Shown in pieces: positions 49,842-57,594 of a DNA stretch of 64,000 bases. Positions within the stretch are counted from its first letter, which is position 1. Each line of letters opens with the position of its first letter. The notes below the pieces were generated by a model. The model was not told where the DNA came from. It was given only the letters and a program-made list of their open reading frames with translations, and did not search any database. The translations under genes and the position numbers were made by a program. Origin of the DNA: Paracraurococcus lichenis. Lineage in GTDB: Bacteria; Pseudomonadota; Alphaproteobacteria; Acetobacterales; Acetobacteraceae. The stretch covers positions 51,295 to 115,294 of the forward strand of contig NZ_JAUTWS010000020.1 of NCBI RefSeq assembly GCF_030657435.1, written 5' to 3'.

Positions 49842-51734
49842 ATGCATGCTCCGGTCCGCGGGATTGAGGGGGATGTGACCGTGTTCGATGCGGTGCAGTT
49901 GGAGGGTCACCACCAGGTGCAGGTGGATCGGTCGCGCGATGCGCTGCTGACCGATTTCGGCAAGGCGACGCTGGATGACCGCTACCTGCTGCCGGGCGAG
50001 AGCTACCAGGACCTCTTCGCGCGCGTCGCCAGCGCCTTCGGCGACGATGCCGCGCATGCGCAGCGCATCTACGACTACATCTCGAAGCTCTGGTTCATGC
50101 CGGCGACGCCGGTGCTGTCCAATGGCGGCACCACCCGCGGCCTGCCGATCTCCTGCTTCCTGAACGAGGCCTCCGACAGCCTCGAGGGCATCGTCGGCCT
50201 GTGGAACGAGAATGTCTGGCTCGCGGCCAAGGGCGGCGGCATCGGCTCCTACTGGGGGAATCTCCGTGGCATCGGCGAGAAGGTCGGGCGCAACGGCAAG
50301 ACCTCGGGCGTCGTGCCCTTCATCCGGGTCATGGATTCGCTGACGCTGGCGATCAGCCAGGGCTCGCTCCGGCGCGGCTCGGCCGCCTGCTACCTGCCGA
50401 TCAGCCATCCCGAGGTCGAGGAGTTCATCGAGATCCGCCGCCCGACCGGCGGCGACCCGAACCGCAAGGCGCTGAACCTGCACCACGGCATCCTGGTGCC
50501 GGACGCCTTCATGCGCGCCGTCGAGAATGACGAGCCCTGGGCGCTGACCAGCCCGAAGGACGGCGCCATCGTCAAGACGATCTCGGCCCGCGCGCTCTGG
50601 ATCCGCATCCTGACGGCGCGGATCGAGACCGGCGAGCCCTACCTCGTCTTCTCCGACCAGGTGAACCGGGCGCGGCCGGAGCACCACAAGCTCGCGGGGC
50701 TCGAGGTCAAGACCTCCAACCTCTGCTCCGAGATCACCCTGCCGACCGGCCGCGACCAGCACGGGCGCGACCGCACCGCGGTCTGCTGCCTCTCCTCCCT
50801 CAACCTCGAGACCTGGCTCGAGTGGAAGGATTCCCCGGATTTCATCCCGGACGTGATGCGCTTCCTCGACAACGTCCTGCAGGAGTTCATCGACACCGCC
50901 CCCGACTCGATGGCCAAGGCCAAGTACGCCGCGATGCGGGAGCGCTCGGTCGGCCTCGGCGTCATGGGCTTCCACAGCTTCCTGCAGTCGCTGAACGTGC
51001 CCTTCGAGAGCGCCGTCGCCAAGGTCTGGAACAAGCGGATGTTCAGGCACATCCGCGAGCAGGCCGATGTCGCCAGCCGCATCCTGGCGGAGGAGCGCGG
51101 GCCCTGCCCGGATGCCGCCGAATACGGCTTCATGGAGCGCTTCTCGAACAAGATGGCGATCGCGCCGACGGCTTCGATCTCCATCATCTGCGGCGGCGCC
51201 TCCCCAGGCATCGAGCCGATCGCGGCCAATGTCTACAACCACAAGACGCTGTCCGGCAGCTACATCGTCCGCAACCCCTACCTGAAGAAGGTGCTGGCGA
51301 AGCACGGCCGCGACGACGAGGAGACCTGGACCAGCATCACGGTCTCCAAGGGCAGCGTGCAGCACCTCGACTTCCTAACGGAGCACGAGAAGGCGACCTT
51401 CAAGACCGCCTTCGAACTCGACCAGCGCTGGGTGGTGGAGCATGCGGCCGACCGCACGCCCCATATCTGCCAGAGCCAGTCGGTGAACCTCTTCCTGCCG
51501 GCGAATGTCCACAAGAAGGACCTGCACCAGATCCACTGGATGGCGTGGAAGCGGGGCGTGAAGTCGCTCTACTACTGCCGCAGCCTGTCGATCCAGCGGG
51601 CGGACACGATCAGCGAGAAGGTGGTGCCGAACCTGCTGAGCGTCGCGGCCGTCAACGACGTGGCGGCGGTTCAGGTGCCGCTGCCGGCAAAGACCGAGAG
51701 CCGGGACTACGAGGAATGCCTGGCCTGCCAGTGA
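49842..51734 (+). CDS. nrdA: Ribonucleoside-diphosphate reductase, class I alpha subunit
   Basis: A 630-residue large subunit that reduces NDPs to dNDPs. Active-site parts: the cysteine in LPISCFLNEAS, the thiyl-radical cysteine in SNLCSEITLP, the redox partner in AVCCLSSLNLETW, the tyrosine pair in KSLYYCRSLS, and the C-terminal redox pair in ECLACQ. The chain is shorter than E. coli NrdA and lacks an ATP-cone, so activity regulation by ATP/dATP is not expected. Start at the ATG 49842; a GTG at 49824 is possible. The partner nrdB is not adjacent: a foreign island follows the terminator. Confidence 0.93.
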   Translation: MHAPVRGIEGDVTVFDAVQLEGHHQVQVDRSRDALLTDFGKATLDDRYLLPGESYQDLFARVASAFGDDAAHAQRIYDYISKLWFMPATPVLSNGGTTRGLPISCFLNEASDSLEGIVGLWNENVWLAAKGGGIGSYWGNLRGIGEKVGRNGKTSGVVPFIRVMDSLTLAISQGSLRRGSAACYLPISHPEVEEFIEIRRPTGGDPNRKALNLHHGILVPDAFMRAVENDEPWALTSPKDGAIVKTISARALWIRILTARIETGEPYLVFSDQVNRARPEHHKLAGLEVKTSNLCSEITLPTGRDQHGRDRTAVCCLSSLNLETWLEWKDSPDFIPDVMRFLDNVLQEFIDTAPDSMAKAKYAAMRERSVGLGVMGFHSFLQSLNVPFESAVAKVWNKRMFRHIREQADVASRILAEERGPCPDAAEYGFMERFSNKMAIAPTASISIICGGASPGIEPIAANVYNHKTLSGSYIVRNPYLKKVLAKHGRDDEETWTSITVSKGSVQHLDFLTEHEKATFKTAFELDQRWVVEHAADRTPHICQSQSVNLFLPANVHKKDLHQIHWMAWKRGVKSLYYCRSLSIQRADTISEKVVPNLLSVAAVNDVAAVQVPLPAKTESRDYEECLACQ

Positions 51735-51762
51735 TCTGACCCTAGCGCAAATCGGAAACACA

Positions 51763-51807
51763 ACAAGCCGAGCAGGGGCTTAAGCCCCTGCTCGGCTTGT
51801 CTTTTTT
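51763..51807 (+). terminator. Intrinsic terminator of nrdA, 38-bp perfect palindrome
   Basis: Two perfect 19-bp arms without spacer (51763-51781 and 51782-51800, centre GGGGCTTAAGCCCC) are followed immediately by CTTTTTT. This is a strong rho-independent terminator, 28 bases after the nrdA stop codon. Composition changes directly after it. Confidence 0.88.
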
Positions 51808-51814
51808 AATTTTC

Positions 51815-51850
51815 CTTGTCGGATACCGCACCGACAAGCATGATCGTGCT
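51815..51850. repeat. Inverted repeats at the probable left end of the island
   Basis: CTTGTCGG-N8-CCGACAAG (51815-51838), followed by the near-palindrome AGCATGATCGTGCT (51837-51850). Both sit between the nrdA terminator and the first recombinase gene. They are suitable as recombinase core or arm sites, but this is inferred from position only. Confidence 0.5.
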
Positions 51851-51877
51851 TATTGAGACGGTCTGAAAAGCGGAAAC

Positions 51878-53161
51878 ATGCTGCCGTTTGAGGTTCGTAG
51901 ATTCCCCTCCCGATCGGGCCTGGAACTAGCGGTGTTGCTTGACCGTGAAAGGGGACATGGCGTTCCGGCATTTTGGCCAAACGTGTACGCCACAATCGAG
52001 TATCGAAAAACATCCCGCTCACCGAATACCGTCGTGAAGGTCCTACGTACGCTTGGGATGGCTAGGATGTGGGCAGCGGCGCTCGGACGGAGTCTGGACG
52101 ACGACCTGCGCCGAGGCGGTTTTCTTTCTCTCGTAGACGTAGAGAGCCTTGCAGACTTTCTCTGCCTCACGGCGGCGAGCCAAGTCGAATGGGCTGCGCG
52201 CGCAGAACCAGCGTCCATGAGCCCACGAAAGCGGCCAACGGTAGTTCGACTCGAGGATGCAAGGCCGGATCTCCGTCGATTGGAAGTGTCTGAATACCAG
52301 GCCGCAGACCCGGCTGAGACCGCAACGCGTATTCGTTGGGTGGCATCATACATTGAGTGGCATCTGGGTTTGCGCTTGGGCTCGCTTGAGCGCCGTCAGC
52401 GCGAGTCTGAAAACCTGCAAGAGTTAGGCAAGGCTGTCGTGACCCGATTGCGGCAACGAGCTCCAAGGGTCAGCCGTGAGGGTGAGGATGAACCCACGCT
52501 CGAAGGGGTCGATCGTGAAATTCTGCAACGCATTGAGCAAGCAATGCTGCCTGGAGCCGAGCAAAATCCTTTCACACCGGGTTTCGTGCAACTCCGCAAT
52601 TATCTGCTCTGGCGCTTGCTGCTGGACACAGGTGCTCGACGCGCAGAAGTCAGAGAGGCGAAAGCCGACCACATAAAATATAGCATTCGGCGATTTGAGA
52701 TACACACGTCAAAAACCTTTTCGCGTACGGTTCCGATTAATCTCAAAACCGCCGACGCCTTCGACACATTCATCGAAGAGTATTGGGCCCATCTATCACG
52801 TGAAGCACGGCGTCGAGGCTTTCTGTTTACTGACGAGAAGGGACGGCACCTTTCCCTTCGCGCGATCAACCGGGTTTTCGAGCGCGTTCGGGTGAAAATT
52901 CCTGGCGTTCCAAACTTTCTGGCGCCTCACACTGTGCGGCGCTCTTGGAACGACCAATTCAGCGCGACGATCGATAGCCTGCCTCCCGACAAACGCCCGT
53001 CAGTGGCGGAAGAGGTGAGAATGCGAAACCGACTCCAGGGGTGGGCCGGCGACTCAACGATGGGCGGCCGTTACGCTAAGCGTCACACGCGGCGCAAGGC
53101 AGACAATATTGCTGAAACTCTGGCGGCTAATCTCATGCTCGACGCTGGAAAGAAAGACTGA
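51878..53161 (+). CDS. ginA: Tyrosine recombinase, first of trio (GinA-like)
   Basis: A 427-residue tyrosine recombinase. The catalytic domain is C-terminal: box I arginine in LLLDTGARRAEVREA, the beta-hairpin lysine in HTSKTFSRTV, the HxxR pair in APHTVRRSWND, and the nucleophilic tyrosine in MGGRYAKRHTRR near the end. The N-terminal 200 residues form the core- or arm-binding part. Codon use is less GC-biased than in the host genes. It ends in TGATG, overlapping the next gene by one base. Name follows the GInt nomenclature by position. Confidence 0.88.
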   Translation: MLPFEVRRFPSRSGLELAVLLDRERGHGVPAFWPNVYATIEYRKTSRSPNTVVKVLRTLGMARMWAAALGRSLDDDLRRGGFLSLVDVESLADFLCLTAASQVEWAARAEPASMSPRKRPTVVRLEDARPDLRRLEVSEYQAADPAETATRIRWVASYIEWHLGLRLGSLERRQRESENLQELGKAVVTRLRQRAPRVSREGEDEPTLEGVDREILQRIEQAMLPGAEQNPFTPGFVQLRNYLLWRLLLDTGARRAEVREAKADHIKYSIRRFEIHTSKTFSRTVPINLKTADAFDTFIEEYWAHLSREARRRGFLFTDEKGRHLSLRAINRVFERVRVKIPGVPNFLAPHTVRRSWNDQFSATIDSLPPDKRPSVAEEVRMRNRLQGWAGDSTMGGRYAKRHTRRKADNIAETLAANLMLDAGKKD

Positions 53162-54609
53162 TGACACAATCCGCCCTGAGCGTTGTGTCAAACCGTCACG
53201 CAAATGTGGTTCTGGCGGATGGACGCACCGTGAGAATCGATTTATCGGGAAACACGTCCATTTCGAATGATCAGCGCCGGCATTATTTCGATTTTACGTG
53301 GCGAGATGAAAAGGTAGCTTGGCAGAATTCTCTTGCTTTGGTTTTGGTCTCTTTAATAAAAACACATTCGCTTAGCTATGCGAGCAGCTGCACGTACGTT
53401 ACCAGCCAGTTTGTTCGAGCATTGCAACAGGATAGAAATCTGAAGCAGGAGCTTGAGGCCGAAGACTTGGCGATTTGGCCAGAAAAGGTGCCTATGATCT
53501 ACTGGGGATTCTTCCGAGCTGTTTTGAACCGCTGGATCGATTCTAGCCATCAAGGAATCGGAGAAAGCATTCGAAGATTCCTGGATCAACCAGAGCAGTT
53601 TGAGGAGCAAGGTAAAGGTTGGTATTTTGCTCTCGTTGCCAATGATCCCGAACGAGGCGCTCTTACCGAACAAGAATTACGCAGCATTCGTGACGGGGTG
53701 AACCAGGCCTTCGAGGTGGGGCGGATCTCGCTGTCCGACTGGACTCTGGTTTGGTTCCTCATCGGCACCGGCGTGCGCGCCGTCCAGATCGCCCGGACGA
53801 AAATTTCAGACGTCGAAATAACTGCTGGACCTGAAGGCAATGAAATTACATTAGGTATCCCACTGGCCAAAGGCGAGAACGTCGTCGTCCATGCGCGGTG
53901 GAAGCGTAAATCGCCATCTGTCCTAACTGAGGTACTGCTCCGGTATCTCGAATCCCCTGATGTCCGGGACCTTCCCACTAGTTCTCCGCTCTTCGAAGAC
54001 CAATCGCAGAAAATCCAAAGACGTATCGCGGACATATTCCGGAAGGTACAATGTCACTCGGAGCGCCTCAACGGGCCAATCCCTATCTTTCCATACAGGT
54101 TCCGCTACACCTTAGGTACTCGTGCCATTGCTTTAGGCGCTTCAGACCATGAGGTGGCACGGCTTTTAACGCATCGCACCACTCACTGTATTCGATATTA
54201 TCGTGCCGCAATGCCAACTCTCCAAGCGCCGATTAAGCAAGCCTTGGGTCAAGAGATGACGTTTCTTGCAAATGCTTTTCAAGGGCACTTGATTCCCTCT
54301 CTTGAACAGGCAACCCGGCGCGGCGAGCCTGGAGCCGTTATCCGCGACTTTGCCCACTTGATGGGGCAGTCTTTGGGCGCCTGCGGCACCCGTGCTGAGT
54401 GTCACTTAAACGCTCCTAGGGCTTGCCTGGTGTGCAGAAAATTCGAACCGCTCCGTGACGCTCCGTGGGAGCAATTCTTGGACTCTTTATTGGAGGATCT
54501 TGCCGAAGAAACCGAGGACCGTATCCGCCTCATCACACAGGAGCAAATAGAGGCAGTGCGTGAAATCATGGCAGAACGTGACGGGAAGGCTCTGGAGACC
54601 GCCACATGA
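53161..54609 (+). CDS. ginB: Tyrosine recombinase, second of trio (GinB-like)
   Basis: A 482-residue recombinase of a different subgroup. Box I is LIGTGVRAVQIARTK. The box II region is FRYTLGTRAIALG, with tyrosine in place of the usual histidine before FR, followed by ARLLTHRTTHCIRYYRAAMP with the catalytic tyrosine. A cysteine cluster near the C terminus (GACGTRAECHL, PRACLVCRKF) may bind zinc. Overlaps ginC by four bases (ATGA). AT-richer codon choice than host genes, for example TTG and ATT codons. Confidence 0.85.
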   Translation: MTQSALSVVSNRHANVVLADGRTVRIDLSGNTSISNDQRRHYFDFTWRDEKVAWQNSLALVLVSLIKTHSLSYASSCTYVTSQFVRALQQDRNLKQELEAEDLAIWPEKVPMIYWGFFRAVLNRWIDSSHQGIGESIRRFLDQPEQFEEQGKGWYFALVANDPERGALTEQELRSIRDGVNQAFEVGRISLSDWTLVWFLIGTGVRAVQIARTKISDVEITAGPEGNEITLGIPLAKGENVVVHARWKRKSPSVLTEVLLRYLESPDVRDLPTSSPLFEDQSQKIQRRIADIFRKVQCHSERLNGPIPIFPYRFRYTLGTRAIALGASDHEVARLLTHRTTHCIRYYRAAMPTLQAPIKQALGQEMTFLANAFQGHLIPSLEQATRRGEPGAVIRDFAHLMGQSLGACGTRAECHLNAPRACLVCRKFEPLRDAPWEQFLDSLLEDLAEETEDRIRLITQEQIEAVREIMAERDGKALETAT

Positions 54610-56753
54610 CCGCTGCCATCCTCCCGTTCGTCGGCACTGCGCAGGCTAGTGCGAAGCAAAACCTCGCCGCGCTGATTCGGCACGCGCAACGCCAACGCCT
54701 GTTCACCGAGCCCAACGCGATTAAATGGGCAGATAATTCTTGGGATCTACGGCCCTTCGCCTTCACAAGGGGGCAGAACCCACCCGGTTACATGATTCAC
54801 TTCACAACATACGAAACCGCCGGAGTGGGAGTGATGGCGGGGCGTGGTGATGACTTCTCGCCACCATTCCTCGATGCGGCCAAGGCGATCTTGGTGGAGT
54901 TTTTCCTGACTAACGGAATGCCAAACCCATCCAGGTTCCTCATAACAATCCGCATTATTGAGAAAGCATTTCGGAGTCTAGGCATAACGCCGGATATCTG
55001 CGCCCTGCAGCCAAAAATTCTCGATAGAGCGGCGGAGATTGTCTCAGAAAATTATAAGGACGCATGGACATTTGGAAGATACCTTGAGAGGTTGGCTTTG
55101 GGGCTTATAAATCCGGCGCGTCTATCTGCAGCTCACCTGGTTTGGAAGAACCCAATCACATACCAAGGAGCGCGACGAGCCGATCGGGTAAATACTCAAG
55201 CAGGGTTTCCAGAAGGCTCAGAGCGGTTGCCACAACTTAAATGCATACTCGATCTAGCTGGAATTTTTCACAACCATCGCTCAAACCCGGATATTGTCGT
55301 CACTGCGTGGTTCGCTCTGGCCATGTTTTCTCCTACCCGGGTAAACGAAATTCTGACACTGCCTCTGGACTGCGAAACAGAGATGGGCGGTGTCTATGGT
55401 CTTTCGTGGCGGCCACTTAAGGGTGGCGATGCGATGACGAAGTACGCGACAACCGAAGAGTGGGCCATTGTCGCCCAAAGTGCCATTGCTCGTCTCCGCG
55501 AGCTCGGCGCGCCGGCGAGGAAAGCGGCGGCTTGGTACGCCCAGCGCCCCAACCAACTTTATCTTCCTCAGGAGTTTGATCATCTCCGCGGTGAACCACT
55601 AACACGCTGGGAAATACGTCGAATCCTCGGCTTGCGCGGACCAATTACTTTACATAGCAAGCTGGACCAATCCCTACGATGGTCCGGTCTCATAACCAAC
55701 GACCGCTCGCGCACCGGTAATTTTGCTAGCGGTGAGGAGAGGGACCGGGGATCCCCGACACGACTATACACATTCGAGTCAGTGGAGCGTTACGTCTCTA
55801 CGGTGCTGCCCGCCGGGTTTCCAATCGCAGATAAGCGGCACAATCTGTTAGCGTCTGACGCCCTGTTTTGTTTGCCGCGGCATGTCATGCACGCCGAAAG
55901 TGGCATACAATTGAACGTGCCTGATCTCATTAGCTATAGCCAGATCTATCATGATTTGGGAGGCAAGCCGACCGGTTCTACGATTTTCCGTCGACACGGT
56001 CTTCTGGACCCAGAGACCGGTAGGCCTTGGCAGCTGACCACTCACCAACCCCGTCATCTGCTGAACACGCTAGCGCAATCCAAGCATCTTTCAGAAGCCC
56101 TCATCGCTTTCTGGTCAGGGCGTAAGCGTGTGAGCCAAAACGCTTGGTATGACCACATTCCGCAAGAGGCCTTTATTGAGGCTTTTGTAGCACTTGGTGA
56201 ACATGCGCCCAAGCAGATCCGGGTAATCGGGCCATTGGAGGACAAAGTTGTGGAGCGCGCTCATCGTGAGATGGTATCCCACGATGACGCTCTTCGGCTC
56301 GAACTTGGCTCCATAATAGCAACGCGTTACGGTCTTTGTCGCCATAACTATGCCCTGACCCCGTGTCCCAAGGACAAAGACTGCATTAGCTGCGGCGAGA
56401 ATACGTTCGTCAAAGGTGATCCAAAGCAACTTGCCGAAGCCCACAAGCAACATGCCATTAGTTTGCGTGCCGCTGAAAATTGTCGCCGAATGTCCACCGA
56501 CGGTGAAATTGATGTCGAGAAATGGCTGCGCAAACATGAGGAGGCAGCGGGAAGGTGGGCGCTAGCCATCAAACAATTGATCGACCCTACGATTCCGGAT
56601 GGCACCCTGATCACACTTCCGCCGCCGCAGGTCACACAGACTAGGACCGGCCTCTCAGCTGCGATTCGGTCTGTCGAAATAAAAGACGCTACTGATTACG
56701 TCACCAACACCGATGAAGTAGGCGATGCTCTATCGCTTGGTGGAGGCATCTGA
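54606..56753 (+). CDS. ginC: Large tyrosine recombinase, third of trio (GinC-like)
   Basis: A 715-residue protein, much longer than ordinary integrases. Box I is ALAMFSPTRVNEILTLP, box II TTHQPRHLLNTLAQ (His-x-x-Arg-His), then AFWSGRKRVSQNAWYDHI with the likely nucleophile tyrosine. A C-terminal cysteine set (LCRHNYALTPCPKDKDCISC) looks like a zinc-binding module, followed by a helical tail. In GInt elements all gin proteins are required for integration and excision. The start overlaps the ginB stop, and its own stop overlaps the next start by one base. Confidence 0.85.
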   Translation: MTAAILPFVGTAQASAKQNLAALIRHAQRQRLFTEPNAIKWADNSWDLRPFAFTRGQNPPGYMIHFTTYETAGVGVMAGRGDDFSPPFLDAAKAILVEFFLTNGMPNPSRFLITIRIIEKAFRSLGITPDICALQPKILDRAAEIVSENYKDAWTFGRYLERLALGLINPARLSAAHLVWKNPITYQGARRADRVNTQAGFPEGSERLPQLKCILDLAGIFHNHRSNPDIVVTAWFALAMFSPTRVNEILTLPLDCETEMGGVYGLSWRPLKGGDAMTKYATTEEWAIVAQSAIARLRELGAPARKAAAWYAQRPNQLYLPQEFDHLRGEPLTRWEIRRILGLRGPITLHSKLDQSLRWSGLITNDRSRTGNFASGEERDRGSPTRLYTFESVERYVSTVLPAGFPIADKRHNLLASDALFCLPRHVMHAESGIQLNVPDLISYSQIYHDLGGKPTGSTIFRRHGLLDPETGRPWQLTTHQPRHLLNTLAQSKHLSEALIAFWSGRKRVSQNAWYDHIPQEAFIEAFVALGEHAPKQIRVIGPLEDKVVERAHREMVSHDDALRLELGSIIATRYGLCRHNYALTPCPKDKDCISCGENTFVKGDPKQLAEAHKQHAISLRAAENCRRMSTDGEIDVEKWLRKHEEAAGRWALAIKQLIDPTIPDGTLITLPPPQVTQTRTGLSAAIRSVEIKDATDYVTNTDEVGDALSLGGGI

Positions 56754-57187
56754 TGAGCGTACCGAGGCTGCGAGACGTGGATATCGAGACAGCCGTCCGC
56801 TTGCTAGACGGTTGGACAGGGAAGCTCACATGGGACCGCTATCTCGCCATACTATCGACCGAGCTGGGGCACTTATACACCAAACCCGGCCTCAGAAAGC
56901 ATGCTCGCATTCTCAATGCCTGGAACATGGCCCAGCGGCGGCTGAAGGAGGACATCAGCAAGATTGGAGCTAAGGAGCACGGAGACGCTGCGGTCGCCCA
57001 ATCTCACCGGAAAATAGCTGTCCTCCGAGCCGAGAACGCCAGGCTAATTCAAGAGAATCGCGATCTGCTTGAGCGTTTCCTGCGGTGGTCCCACAATGCC
57101 ACTGTCGCGGGTTTGTCGCCTGAAAGGTTGGATGAGCCGATCCTTGCAATCGGCAATCGATTTTCCTCTCGGGGAGCCCCGAAGTGA
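56753..57187 (+). CDS. ginD: Small helical coiled-coil protein (GinD candidate)
   Basis: A 144-residue, mainly helical protein. The N-terminal half (DVDIETAVRLLDGWTGKLTW and LSTELGHLYTKPGLRKHARI) may be a helix-turn-helix or similar DNA-binding fold. The second half is a coiled coil (KIAVLRAENARLIQENRDLL). Position directly after the third recombinase and the size fit GinD, the small helical accessory protein of GInts. The next gene is an alternative candidate. Coupled on both sides. Confidence 0.68.
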   Translation: MSVPRLRDVDIETAVRLLDGWTGKLTWDRYLAILSTELGHLYTKPGLRKHARILNAWNMAQRRLKEDISKIGAKEHGDAAVAQSHRKIAVLRAENARLIQENRDLLERFLRWSHNATVAGLSPERLDEPILAIGNRFSSRGAPK

Positions 57188-57594
57188 GAGGGGCAGTTAA
57201 GGGTGAGCAGAATGTCCGGCGCTTGCGTAGCTACCTCGATGCCTTGAGAGCTGAAGGCCGAGGCTTGCCTGGCCGAGACGGCAAGCCGAACCTCTCGGTC
57301 ATTGCAGAAGCCTGCGAGTTCGACCGCGGTGTGTTCTATGCAAACCAAATGGCCAAGATGCTGTTGGACGAGGCCACGGGCCAACTTGGGCTAGATGACG
57401 GGCGGGCGAGGCCGGCCACTGGATTCGAAGAAGCTCGCCTCCGCGAGGAGGCGAAAGCTCGGTTAGACGGCTACACGAAAGCGCTTGAGGAGGAGGTGCT
57501 GCGGCTGCGGGCAGAAAATGCCCGTTTGAAAGCAGAGAACGAGAGCCTGCGCGCCATTCGCACCTTGATGTCCGAGACAGGTCGCATGCCATGA
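57184..57594 (+). CDS. Second small coiled-coil protein, TnpC/DUF6262-like layout
   Basis: A 136-residue protein from a GTG overlapping the previous stop (GTGA). The first half has a possible helix-turn-helix (NLSVIAEACEFDRGVFYAN); the second is a leucine-zipper-like coiled coil (EEEVLRLRAENARLKAENES). The layout is similar to TnpC of Tn554-like elements, which also work with two recombinases and bias orientation or efficiency. It may be the true GinD, with the preceding gene an extra, or the reverse. Base composition returns to a higher GC level from here. Confidence 0.65.
   Translation: MRGAVKGEQNVRRLRSYLDALRAEGRGLPGRDGKPNLSVIAEACEFDRGVFYANQMAKMLLDEATGQLGLDDGRARPATGFEEARLREEAKARLDGYTKALEEEVLRLRAENARLKAENESLRAIRTLMSETGRMP

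Noticed and set aside
51735..51877. A tRNA gene as integration site of the island
   Set aside because: No tRNA-like sequence or CCA end; the junction holds the nrdA terminator and inverted repeats only.
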